Assembly (NCBI RefSeq): GCF_050948215.1
Contig: NC_135164.1
Coordinates: 5,585,116 to 5,649,115, forward strand
Length of the DNA: 64,000 nucleotides
Source of the DNA: Halictus rubicundus
Taxonomy: Eukaryota; Arthropoda; Insecta; Hymenoptera; Halictidae
Direction: 5' to 3'
Shown here: piece by piece, positions 51,701-54,396 of the stretch
How the letters are laid out: the number at the start of each line of letters is the position of its first letter
Position numbering within the stretch: position 1 is the first letter of the stretch
Made by a program: the position numbers and the translations under genes
The notes under the pieces: model-generated
The model's input: only the letters and a program-made list of their open reading frames with translations
Databases searched by the model: none
Told to the model about the DNA's origin: nothing

Positions 51701-52498
51701 AGACACTTTAACGAACATTTTTAACACGTTGTCGGCCGCGTTCACCGCATGGGGATATTATCCCTTTGCACTCAAAGAAATTTTAACTCCAAAACGAAAC
51801 ATTTCTCCTGACCCAGAATATTTCCCTTCTATATATTTTTTTTTTCATGGTATACATACGAAAATCGTGCAAATTACTCGTGCAATACCGAGGTATTTAG
51901 TAATTTATTAAACACAAACAAATTGAATAATGTAAAAAATATTTTTAGTGGCGCCTTACAGTCGCCATTCTAGTGCTAAGGGTTATTTCTTTAAACAGCT
52001 TCAAAAATTAATTTCTATCGCGACGCGTTCAAATAAATCGTTCTTATTAGGATTTTTAGAATGTGAACGGAATAACCCTTTATGGGCGCTTTTTATTGTT
52101 TGAAAAATGTTGACTTGTAAACAGTTTGAATAAATAAATATGTTCAACATTTTTTCAAAAATTCTCTTGCAATTACTCGTGAAAAATTGTAGCTTCCCAA
52201 TTTCGGATTGACTAGATTAGTTTCTTGGTGGCTGATATTCGGTGAACTTGAAATAAATAACTCTGCCGAGGGTCAGAGTTGACCCGGCGTCCGGGGTTCG
52301 CGTGCTCGCACGTTTCGCAATCTAGATTAAATTCAGCGTAACCGCGTGGCCTAGATAGCACGGTATCACAGAGGGAGTCCGGTAACTTACATAAACGGTG
52401 GTGACGGTTGCGTTTCTAACCATATCTCTGACGTCGTCTATTTCTCGTCTGGACGTCCCAGGCGCCGCGGTGGGCGCCAGCATCACCTCGCTCGTCAT
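308..52498 (-). CDS. Patronin: Patronin / CAMSAP microtubule minus-end-binding protein, 21 coding exons, C-terminus outside window
   Basis: CAMSAP/Patronin proteins bind and stabilise free microtubule minus ends in the cytoplasm through a C-terminal CKK domain. Twenty-one minus-strand exons join with GT donors, AG acceptors and matching phases: 52391-52498, 22859-22954, 16350-16565, 15526-15980, 14916-15031, 13192-13302, 10953-11034, 10584-10803, 9367-9874, 8879-9045, 6299-6475, 4897-5030, 4398-4551, 4130-4328, 3807-4039, 2855-3029, 2092-2372, 1612-1887, 1302-1538, 1054-1231 and 308-427. The total is 4243 nt, about 1414 residues. Visible parts are the conserved N-terminal block (residues 37-140), the CAMSAP-type calponin-homology region (about 180-328), Ser/Thr/Asn/Gln-rich linkers, helical segments at about 645-693 and 753-848, and a charged coiled coil at about 1160-1315. 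The CKK domain is absent and expected left of base 1. Family assignment is very secure; the start exon is the least certain part. Confidence 0.95.
428..1053 (-). other. Patronin intron 20
   Basis: A 626-nt AT-rich intron between the last two visible exons. I see no conserved coding segment or repeat in it. Confidence 0.7.
1054..1231 (-). CDS. Patronin: Patronin exon 20, pre-CKK linker
   Basis: The exon encodes GKVIDKELLNAIKPTKLRNK followed by a basic Thr/Pro/Arg stretch and a tail ending GSSSNLST. The acceptor is TTTTTAG then GGC. The donor is AGTACAG then GTATGT, leaving one G that becomes Ala with exon 21. It lies between the coiled coil and the CKK domain. Confidence 0.92.
1302..1538 (-). 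CDS. Patronin: Patronin exon 19, main charged coiled coil
   Basis: The exon encodes NSLDEMERKKERIMLLSLQR, then nearly uninterrupted Glu/Arg/Lys helix through EQHKVKKAIEEAERE. The ERKKERIMLLSLQRRQQQEE segment is the most recognisable coiled-coil signature of Patronin/CAMSAP. The acceptor is TTCCGTAG then AAT. The donor is GAGAA then GTGCGTG, chosen because it leaves a 70-nt intron in phase 0. If the donor were not used, translation would stop at a TAA about 60 bases later. Confidence 0.95.
1612..1887 (-). CDS. Patronin: Patronin exon 18, start of the charged coiled coil
   Basis: The exon encodes ERTVSSYVENEDFTVRPESP, then a highly charged Arg/Glu/Asp helix that opens AADRQ-like with AIADRQKLLE, and ends GVGLIIGNQLANPDP. 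The acceptor is TTTTTAAG then GAA and the donor is GATCCA then GTAAGT. Both phases are 0. The terminal GVGLIIGNQLANPDP piece breaks the helix and is family-conserved in my recollection. This exon begins the third coiled coil, which precedes the CKK domain. Confidence 0.94.
2092..2372 (-). CDS. Patronin: Patronin exon 17, linker
   Basis: After the split Gly the exon encodes NDDELSQGIRGLHITSGSRT, a Ser/Pro/Thr-rich stretch, then GEKGFYICFDNDAPKKPKPT and a basic tail LRVKRTSPKK. The GFYICFDNDxPKKPKPxLR motif is a strong CAMSAP family signature that precedes the last coiled coil. The acceptor is TTTCAAG then GA and the donor is AAGAAG then GTAAGC, ending in phase 0. Confidence 0.95.
2373..2854 (-). 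other. Patronin intron 16
   Basis: A 482-nt intron. Open frames that continue from exon 17 into this stretch are read-through of the intron and do not resemble protein. Nothing else seen. Confidence 0.7.
2855..3029 (-). CDS. Patronin: Patronin exon 16, linker with conserved island
   Basis: The exon encodes VHRISQLMSESPEPKRPTVH followed by a segment ending DDMKPQNISFI. The MKPQNISFIG end is a conserved island before the C-terminal half of CAMSAP proteins. The acceptor is AATATAG then GTT and the donor is ATCG then GTAAAT. The last base forms a Gly codon with exon 17. The start at the acceptor rather than the internal ATG (3008) follows from the splice phase. Confidence 0.92.
3030..3806 (-). 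other. Patronin intron 15
   Basis: A 777-nt AT-rich intron with an AT dinucleotide run near 3388-3402. A short possible exon near 3361 was examined, but its phase does not fit between exons 15 and 16. Confidence 0.65.
3807..4039 (-). CDS. Patronin: Patronin exon 15, Pro/Ser/Asn-rich linker
   Basis: The exon encodes YQQDMRLYQDTRNWGTHPPQ to PPSSASPQHRNA, 77 codons after a split Gly. The acceptor is CCACAG then GT and the donor is AACGCT then GTATGT, ending in phase 0. The WG, PPEPRYLNGG and SPQHR patches are the only distinctive motifs; the rest is low complexity. It joins directly to exon 16 in phase 0. Confidence 0.87.
4130..4328 (-). CDS. Patronin: Patronin exon 14, Gln/Pro/Met-rich linker
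   Basis: The exon encodes SFGMPTMNTLGSKLQESQQS then a segment ending MDPRYGSPQT. The acceptor is TTGTAG then AGT and the donor is CAGACAG then GTATTC, leaving one base. The intron that precedes it (4329-4397) is only 69 nt. Composition is Gln, Pro, Met and Ser-rich with no recognisable fold. It joins exon 15 in phase to read QTGYQQDMRLYQD. Confidence 0.92.
4398..4551 (-). CDS. Patronin: Patronin exon 13, Gln/His-rich coiled coil
   Basis: The exon encodes LNNSLSEIQGDIQRLANQQ followed by a Gln/His-rich run ending SLSQHHMQ. The heptad-like leucine/isoleucine spacing in LNNSLSEIQGDIQRLANQ continues the helix begun in exon 12. CAG/CAT codon runs make this segment length-variable in principle. The acceptor is CCCGCAG then A and the donor is ATGCAA then GTACGT, ending in phase 0. 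Confidence 0.93.
4606..4869. mobile_element. MITE-like element filling Patronin intron 12
   Basis: The left end reads CATACACAGGGTGAGCC and the reverse complement of the right end reads CATACACCGGGTGACTC, a near-perfect terminal inverted repeat. The interior has no ORF. The element makes up 264 of the 345 bases of the intron and its right end lies only 27 bases from the exon 12 donor, so it is carried within the pre-mRNA. The superfamily is not clear from the ends. Confidence 0.75.
4897..5030 (-). CDS. Patronin: Patronin exon 12, second helical segment
   Basis: The exon encodes EISEDVRDVEHKWLEHDGNA then a segment ending MDLEQYHQSIS. It has no ATG-initiated ORF of useful size on this strand. 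The acceptor is CAACAG then GAG. The donor is TCGCA then GTCAGT, which leaves CA to be completed by the A that begins exon 13, giving Gln. The shifted donor choice is forced by phase. It leads into the Gln-rich coiled coil of exon 13. Confidence 0.92.
5031..6298 (-). other. Patronin intron 11
   Basis: A 1268-nt intron. It holds a short perfect hairpin near 5940-5965 (CAATCCTCGA facing TCGAGGATTG) and no convincing gene. Several short open frames on both strands around 5455-5850 have no recognisable homology. Confidence 0.6.
6299..6475 (-). CDS. Patronin: Patronin exon 11, Ser/Pro/Thr-rich linker
   Basis: The exon encodes 59 residues from GKVKSPSSSTSGGDSPAEIG to KPQRPFSLK. It is almost entirely Ser, Pro, Thr and Gly, so disordered by composition. 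The acceptor is GGTTACAG then GGT and the donor is CTCAAG then GTACGA; both phases are 0. It is isolated by a 2.4-kb intron upstream and a 1.3-kb intron downstream, so it may be a cassette exon; removing it would keep the frame. Confidence 0.92.
6476..8878 (-). other. Patronin intron 10
   Basis: A 2403-nt AT-rich intron with A-runs near 8155 and 8315. I see no coding sequence or organised repeat. Confidence 0.6.
8879..9045 (-). CDS. Patronin: Patronin exon 10, first coiled-coil segment
   Basis: After a split Asp codon the exon encodes ENGGNTIMASQLNNIRLKLE followed by a strongly helical, highly charged run ending KVGKAAFLQAVSK. This block is one of the most conserved non-CH segments of insect Patronin and corresponds to the first predicted coiled coil of CAMSAPs. 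The acceptor is GAGCAG then AT and the donor is TCGAAG then GTAAAG, ending in phase 0. An internal ATG at 9022 is not needed as a start, because the frame continues upstream to the acceptor. Confidence 0.94.
9367..9874 (-). CDS. Patronin: Patronin exon 9, long low-complexity linker
   Basis: This is the largest exon in the window, 508 nt or 169 codons plus one base. It begins DNLHNFGRNPDKEVGVHVGK and ends QQLQQVEQHSV. It is rich in Asn, Ser, Asp and Gln and is predicted disordered by composition, with short conserved islands such as PPRLRRQASNSSLDNVALKQ. The acceptor is TTTCACAG then GAC and the donor is GTCG then GTGCGT. A dense Asn/Gln tract near its end precedes the first helical segment. 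Confidence 0.94.
9955..10545. repeat. Degenerate tandem repeat in Patronin intron 8
   Basis: The stretch repeats, with much divergence, words such as GGTAGCCCATC, AACTAGTTAGCTA and TTCTTCTAACAAATT at intervals of roughly 120 bases. About five units can be seen by eye. It fills most of the intron between exons 8 and 9. It is non-coding. Confidence 0.6.
10584..10803 (-). CDS. Patronin: Patronin exon 8, linker
   Basis: The exon encodes 73 residues beginning RTGSEESFVVHRGKGIPTLS and ending TIENFGGSQ. The ESFVVHRGKGIPTL motif is a recognisable conserved island in insect Patronin linkers. It is followed by a basic, Arg/Ser-rich patch (RRSSYAGRRSRRNSVSDD) that resembles a kinase-regulated site; that reading is inference. 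The acceptor is TTTACAG then A and the donor is TCTCAG then GTGTG, ending in phase 0. Confidence 0.93.
10953..11034 (-). CDS. Patronin: Patronin exon 7, linker
   Basis: A small exon of 82 nt encoding AKAASSSSVKKSQSLQQTAE followed by NYSHDD. The acceptor is TTTCTAG then TT, completing a Val codon with the G left by exon 6. The donor is GACGACAG then GTACG, leaving AG to be completed by exon 8 as Arg. The serine-rich segment followed by a basic KKSQSLQQ motif is typical of the insect Patronin linker. Confidence 0.9.
11035..13191 (-). other. Patronin intron 6, with microsatellite and polypurine tract
   Basis: A 2157-nt intron. It contains a CT dinucleotide microsatellite (12732-12769) and a long pyrimidine tract on the plus strand (about 13101-13162) that is polypurine in the transcript, just downstream of the exon 6 donor. 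Open frames through these tracts are compositional artefacts. Confidence 0.65.
12732..12769. repeat. (CT)n microsatellite
   Basis: About 19 CT units with one GT interruption lie in Patronin intron 6. Confidence 0.9.
13192..13302 (-). CDS. Patronin: Patronin exon 6, linker
   Basis: The exon encodes CPRNSHGVAHKRSLPQS followed by IAPIPDLRSNLSVSAPGFT. The IPDLRSxL motif is conserved in insect Patronin linkers. The acceptor is GGTGCAG then CC, completing a GCC codon with exon 5; the donor is TTCACAG then GTATCC. The reading frame stays open upstream to a TGA at about 13390, but no AG dinucleotide exists on this strand between the chosen acceptor and about 13497. The chosen acceptor is therefore the only GT-AG option that keeps phase. 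Just past the donor the sequence becomes a 60-base polypurine tract. Confidence 0.85.
14525..14848 (+). CDS. Candidate small secreted, basic protein nested in a Patronin intron
   Basis: I do not recognise this gene. The ATG-initiated frame encodes about 107 residues. The N-terminus MKTILWKIIVLAVVLAS is a textbook signal-peptide shape: Lys at position 2, a hydrophobic core, then small residues. It is followed by two close Cys and a strongly basic stretch with several dibasic sites (KRIKIR, RKKTR, GKK). A consensus donor GTAAGT occurs at 14751 inside the frame, so the ORF may be the first exon of a spliced gene. It is on the strand opposite Patronin, within intron 5. A chance ORF remains possible; no downstream exon was identified. 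Confidence 0.3.
   Translation: MKTILWKIIVLAVVLASIRNLMCNRCSQNLFSHKRIKIRGSTKSPRELRIRKKTRLLAAETGLHGKKYNKINYRTGKSNTECTQPSPIILIQYQNIHEPFPNEGRRS
14916..15031 (-). CDS. Patronin: Patronin exon 5, end of the CH domain
   Basis: This exon has no long ORF of its own because it lacks a usable internal start. It encodes SMKQNLVVFLADMYNVLEIH followed by PAKCVRYPGEERAMQFLD. The first base completes the Gly codon split from exon 4 and the last base starts a codon finished in exon 6. The acceptor is GACCAG then G and the donor is TAGATG then GTACGT. The NLVVFLADMYNVLEIHPAKC segment is highly conserved as the last helix of the CAMSAP CH domain. Confidence 0.95.
15212..15437. mobile_element. Palindromic TA-flanked MITE, copy 1
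   Basis: It starts TACAGTGAATTCTCGATA and ends ATAGAGAAATCACTGTA, inverted terminal repeats bounded by TA, as expected of Tc1/mariner-type insertion. The terminal motif is partly doubled at the left end. It has no ORF. It occupies nearly half of Patronin intron 4, between the two CH-domain exons. Three more copies occur in the window. Confidence 0.85.
15526..15980 (-). CDS. Patronin: Patronin exon 4, main part of the CAMSAP calponin-homology domain
   Basis: The exon encodes 151 residues plus two bases, starting SAHMAVIEGLMVLYAKE. It carries most of the CAMSAP CH domain, including KDFQSLCDGVGLAAVVAFYC and the closing PEDVTYMR. The acceptor is GTTCCAG then TCT. The donor is AGGGG then GTAAGA, leaving two bases that complete a Gly codon with exon 5. 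The CH domain of this family is a divergent type; its exact partner here cannot be read from sequence. Confidence 0.96.
16350..16565 (-). CDS. Patronin: Patronin exon 3, N-terminal block
   Basis: The exon encodes 72 residues from DQEHLKPQIVHAL to ILIQNSPLKM. The DQEHLKP start and the LARKG motif followed by a TET-LIQ-type segment are strongly conserved in CAMSAP proteins. The acceptor is CTTCGCAG then GAT and the donor is AAGATG then GTAAGA. Both ends are phase 0. It joins exon 4 to make the SPLKM-SAHMAVIE junction, which matches the corresponding human CAMSAP region as I recall it. Confidence 0.95.
17570..18030. repeat. Degenerate tandem repeat
   Basis: Three units share a core resembling GTATAC-GCAAAATTAGG followed by GTTTAAGTCATCACTTT, at about 17574, 17762 and 17912. 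Spacing is about 150-190 bases and divergence is high. Confidence 0.6.
19898..20067. mobile_element. Palindromic TA-flanked MITE, copy 2
   Basis: The left end TACAGTGTTTTCTCGATATA matches the other copies; the right end ACACATATCGAGAAAAGACTG is its degraded inverted partner. The interior contains the shared GGTAGTGGGGATA segment also found in copy 1. It has no ORF. Confidence 0.75.
22335..22780. repeat. Degenerate short-period tandem repeat next to Patronin exon 2
   Basis: The motif ATAGCTTCTACAATTTT recurs about every 55-65 bases with many substitutions (for example at 22384, 22429, 22476, 22515, 22594 and 22671). It ends about 80 bases downstream of the exon 2 donor. It is non-coding. Confidence 0.65.
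22859..22954 (-). CDS. Patronin: Patronin exon 2, conserved N-terminal block
   Basis: The exon encodes exactly 32 residues, AKQRASVKWLLSKAYNN through YYVDHE. This is the hallmark N-terminal block of the CAMSAP/Patronin family, just before the region leading into the CH domain. The acceptor reads TTTCAG then GCC and the donor is CATGAG then GTAATC; both ends are phase 0. It is isolated by a 29.4-kb intron upstream and a 6.3-kb intron downstream, so it would be missed by ORF-length filters. Confidence 0.95.
23479..23940. mobile_element. Foldback element with near-perfect inner arms
   Basis: Inner arms 23601-23640 and 23687-23726 are inverted copies with 38 of 40 matches, separated by 46 bases. 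The outer parts also pair: CCTAATGGTCTA at about 23570 faces TAGACCATTAGG at about 23896, and CACGATTTTTGAGGCGTC at about 23511 faces GACGCAT-type sequence near 23910. No ORF. Transcribed from either strand it would form a long hairpin. Confidence 0.75.
27094..27126. repeat. (GA)n microsatellite
   Basis: An impure GA/AAAG start runs into an uninterrupted GA tract of about 24 bases within intron 1. Confidence 0.85.
28275..28390. repeat. Solitary diverged copy of the 160-bp repeat unit
   Basis: The segment reads CAAAAATTTGAGGATTTCG, then ATATAAGCAAAAGCGTAGAC and AAAAAATCCAGAAG. These match, in the same order, the landmarks of the tandem array at 32277-33040. It is a single degraded unit 4 kb away. 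Confidence 0.6.
29507..29685. mobile_element. MITE-like element with inverted repeats of about 45 bp
   Basis: The left arm starts CTGTGGGGGTACCAATCACT and continues GTGCCTGTATTAATTATACT. The reverse complement of the right arm starts CTGTGAGGGTACTGTGCCTA and continues TATTAATCGTACTTATT. The right arm lacks an internal seven-base segment. No ORF. Confidence 0.75.
32277..33040. repeat. Tandem array with 160-bp period
   Basis: The landmark CAAAAATTTGAGG(C/A)GCTCG begins at 32611, 32771 and 32931, exactly 160 bases apart; more diverged units start near 32461 and 32277. Each unit also carries CGGCAAAAGTGT, TTCTACTTCCGC, AAAAAAATCCCAAAG and GATCGCGTTGCCACAGGCTC. The right end is truncated. Open frames across it follow from the repeat. 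Confidence 0.92.
33905..34310. repeat. Degenerate two-unit tandem duplication
   Basis: TCGATTTTTCAAGC occurs at about 34007 and 34181, each followed after similar spacing by a GAAATTTATATC/GAATTTATGTCC motif and CCGTT-TTCA-TGAAAA sequence. The period is about 174 bases, with strong divergence. Confidence 0.5.
35311..35364. repeat. (CT)n-(GT)n compound microsatellite
   Basis: A CT tract of about 18 bases is followed by TTTTTCTCCC and a GT tract of about 30 bases with one CT interruption. Confidence 0.9.
35780..36570. repeat. Degenerate tandem repeat of about 120 bp
   Basis: Words like AAATTGATCTCCGAAGCAACG, TCCGGAATTGGAAT and TATTAGGTTACTGG recur about every 120-130 bases (35912, 36038, and diverged forms near 36390 and 36510). 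The 160-codon open frame on the minus strand (36112-36594) runs through the repeats and is not protein-like. Confidence 0.6.
39240..39455. repeat. Two-copy tandem duplication
   Basis: A segment containing TTTCGAAAGAGCGCCGATTAG and GCAACAATTTCCTGAACAGTG at about 39264-39323 is repeated at about 39398-39454 as TTTCGAAAGAGCACCGATTAG and GCGACAATTTCCTGAACGGTG. The offset is about 134 bases. Confidence 0.75.
39463..39496. repeat. GTTAACAGGTTAA microrepeat
   Basis: The word GTTAACAGGTTAA occurs twice with a GTTAACGGGTTAA-like spacer. It sits directly after the tandem duplication at 39240-39455. Confidence 0.7.
43306..44211 (+). mobile_element. hAT-superfamily DNA transposon, non-autonomous
   Basis: The element begins TAGTGTTCCT and ends AGGAACACTA, a 10-bp perfect terminal inverted repeat. 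It is flanked on both sides by the 8-bp direct repeat GTCCCGAT (43298-43305 and 44212-44219), the hAT hallmark. Subterminal regions are full of TTCTCGAGAA-like palindromes. It encodes the C-terminal part of a hAT transposase. At 906 bp it is far shorter than an autonomous hAT. Confidence 0.95.
43310..44065 (+). pseudogene. hAT transposase remnant, C-terminal dimerisation region, frameshifted
   Basis: The open frame contains an acidic helical segment with ISKRRDKIVVSLIKYLHNP and, near its end, LLNVLYTIKPTSTQNERNFS. The latter is the conserved C-terminal hAT dimerisation motif. After an A-run at about 43985-43993 the homology moves to another frame, continuing LSDSTLDALYFLRSHF to a stop at 44063. 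The current frame stops at 44019-44021. The N-terminal zinc finger and catalytic core are missing, so it cannot encode active transposase. The upstream continuation of the frame to 43134 lies outside the element and is fortuitous. Confidence 0.9.
44360..44540. repeat. Dispersed repeat related to the element at 54178-54396
   Basis: GAAGCACTAAAAGTGACTATTTTAC, the AAATAAATTTG core and GTGGATGCATC-TTCGCAATC match, in order, the 54.2-kb element (GAGCACTGAAAGTGACTATTTTGC and so on). The termini here are eroded. Confidence 0.65.
44711..44940. mobile_element. TTAA-flanked MITE
   Basis: The element starts TTAACACTGGAACTGCCCTA and its right end, reverse-complemented, reads TTAACACTAGAACTACCGAA. It is bounded by TTAA on both sides, the target type of piggyBac-like elements; the assignment is inference. 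No ORF. Confidence 0.75.
47994..48150. mobile_element. Palindromic TA-flanked MITE, copy 3
   Basis: It starts TACAGTGATTTCTCTATATA and ends ATATATCGAGAATTCACTGTA, with TA at both outer ends. The interior GTCGCCAAGGCCTC, AAACGTCGCGGAATTA and GTCTCCTGGACGATAC match copy 4 very closely, so copies 3 and 4 are the youngest pair. Confidence 0.88.
50529..50707. mobile_element. Palindromic TA-flanked MITE, copy 4
   Basis: It starts TACACTGATTCCTCTGTATA and ends GACATATATCGAGAATTCACTGTA, bounded by TA. It retains a CCCCGTGAGGGGAC segment that copy 3 lacks and copy 1 has in the opposite orientation (CCCCTCACGGGGTA). The 195-codon open frame at 50313-50900 passes through it and is not a gene. Confidence 0.88.
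52391..52498 (-). CDS. Patronin: Patronin exon 1 (putative start exon)
   Basis: This exon encodes 36 residues beginning MTSEVMLAPTAAPG and ending NATVTTVY. It is followed by a strong donor (TTTAT then GTAAGT). An in-frame TGA lies 21 nt upstream of the ATG, so this is the first possible Met in the frame. It ends in phase 0, which matches the phase-0 start of exon 2 about 29.4 kb downstream. The peptide is rich in small residues and has no domain I recognise; it differs from the short N-terminus I recall for fly Patronin. It may be one of several alternative first exons, or could belong to another minus-strand transcript. Linkage rests on phase, strand and the lack of another candidate. Confidence 0.6.
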
Positions 52499-53757
52499 CC
52501 TGGAAATCGCTGTCTCTCAGACAATAACGTCACCAGAAATACCACCGCACAATATACGATTTATACCTCCGCAAGAGCATCGAGACCCCGCGACTCCTTG
52601 CCGGCCGAGTCTCGCTTCGACACCGATATCCGCGGACACTTTGAACCATTTAGCGCTCGAACACTATCCCCGCGAAGTGCAAAGGTACACCGGAAGCTGC
52701 AAGGAATCAAATCGTTCAACCAATCCGAGCTCGAACGATTACAAGAAAGACCGTCTGCAACCCCTGACCATTGAAAACGTTTCGTTTCTTTGGCTAAAAA
52801 TATCATAACAAAACTGCTCTCACTTTTATTACGAACTAATCAAATGCAAAGAGACAATTAATGAGATTAAGAAAAAGTTTATAGCAAGGGAAACACTGAC
52901 AGCATTTACTAATTCAATGGCCACGGGTTCTATCCGCACATTCGAACTCACAGCCGTCCGCCGTAACGGCGCAGTGGCTCTTATATTTCCGGATAATTGA
53001 TTCACAAATGTACAGACATTCGTCGAAACGAAAAATCACAAGCAACAACAAAGCCACGCACGGAGCACATTATTCTTCCACGTCGCTGCACCGTGCACCG
53101 TGCAAGGGACTCGACAAATCGAAGACAACTTACCGAAGATCGTTCAATTAATCTTCATGTTTCGAGACGCTGTGCGAAACAACAAGGAACAACTGAACCG
53201 AACAGGGAGCCCGATCAGATCGCGAAACTCGAGCGAAAATTCAGTTCACTTCTGCTCCGTTGATCGACACAATAACGCGAGCGGATCATCTTCTGCTGAT
53301 GCAAAAATCCTCTCTGAACTCGTCCGACGAATTCAGTCCGGAAATCGCCGATACCACTTGCGATCTGTCGAATCGATGTCCGAGAATGAACCGCCGCCGC
53401 GGATTCTCACGATTATTATTATCCGAGCACAATGAACGGAACGATCTTCCTCGAAGGTTCCGCGCGAACTCGAAATATTCTCCGGCACGATTTTAATTAG
53501 GACGGTTCTATCGTTTCTGCTTGTTCGAGATGATCGCGGAGGGGGTGGCTCTATCGATCGCAGCGCATCGATCGGCGGCGATCGAGCCGCCGGAGAACGG
53601 AACTGACCGCGAATACCAGAAGTGTTCCGAGTTTGGAACGAGACTAGAGGCGAAACGTGGCTTCATTCTCTCGGGAGAGAGAGAGCGTGGAGAGACGACG
53701 GCTCGTGGTGGCTGCGTGAGTCAGCTGGCGGTGCCTCAGCCTATGCACTCGTGCAAA
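52499..53757 (-). promoter_or_regulatory. Presumptive Patronin 5'UTR/promoter region
   Basis: The sequence upstream of the start exon becomes GC- and CpG-rich toward 53.1-53.8 kb, as near many insect promoters. I could not fix a transcription start site, TATA box or 5'UTR splice site by eye. The assignment rests only on position and composition. Confidence 0.3.
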
Positions 53758-54105
53758 CGCGGATCGTTAGGTCGCTGGAATAGGGGAGGGGGCCAGACGA
53801 ACGAATCATTCTGATTCACGTAAAATCAGTCCCACAGCTGCGATAACCGGCGTTGAATGGATCCCAAGAACTCGGACGTCCCACAAACTCGCACTCTCCA
53901 CAATGAAAAATCAAATTTTCCATCGCCAAAACGCGGATCGTTAGGTCGCTCGAATAGGGGAGGGGGGCAGAGGAACGAATCATTCTGATTCACGTAAAAT
54001 CAGTCCCACAGCTGCGATAACCGGCGTTGAATGGATCCCAAGAACTCGGGCGTCCCACAAACTCGCACTCTTCACAGTGAAAAAACAATTTTTCCGTCGC
54101 CAAAA
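53758..54105. repeat. Two 174-bp tandem direct repeats
   Basis: Unit 1 (53758-53931) and unit 2 (53932-54105) are almost identical, differing by a few substitutions. Both carry CGCGGATCGTTAGGTCGCT, GAACGAATCATTCTGATTCA, CCCACAGCTGCGATAACCGG and CCCAAGAACTCGG. A third partial start (AAAACGCG) follows. The repeat lies about 1.3 kb upstream of the Patronin start exon. Confidence 0.95.
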
Positions 54106-54177
54106 CGCGCGAACATTCCTTTTCTGACTCTACGAACGCGGTGACTCAATATTCGCTGACTTAATATTCGCACACTC

Positions 54178-54396
54178 TTAACACTGGGTCTACGGAGCAC
54201 TGAAAGTGACTATTTTGCAGTACTTTGCAAAGATAACTAGACACAGCCACATTTTTAGCAATTTTAAAATAATATATATCCAAAGAAATAAATTTGCTAA
54301 GTAATAACTCATGTACGCATCCTTAGAATCTGAATAATTTTAAATTAGAAATATTGGAACCCCTCATTTTGACCGGTCCTGTAAACCTAGTGCTAA
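54178..54396. mobile_element. TTAA-type MITE
   Basis: It starts TTAACACTGGGTCTACGGAG and the reverse complement of its right end reads TTAGCACTAGGTTTACAGGA. A related copy without clean ends lies at 44360-44540. No ORF. Confidence 0.7.

Larger units (their letters stand above)
22955..52390 (-). other. Patronin intron 1 (29.4 kb)
   Basis: A single long intron between the putative start exon and exon 2, if exon 1 is correctly assigned. It contains the repeats and mobile elements listed separately, a few GC-rich stretches (33.0-33.8, 34.6-35.3, 36.7-37.1, 46.4-46.8 kb) whose long open frames on both strands reflect composition, and no secure gene. Long first introns of this kind usually hold regulatory DNA; none can be pinpointed here. 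Confidence 0.55.
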
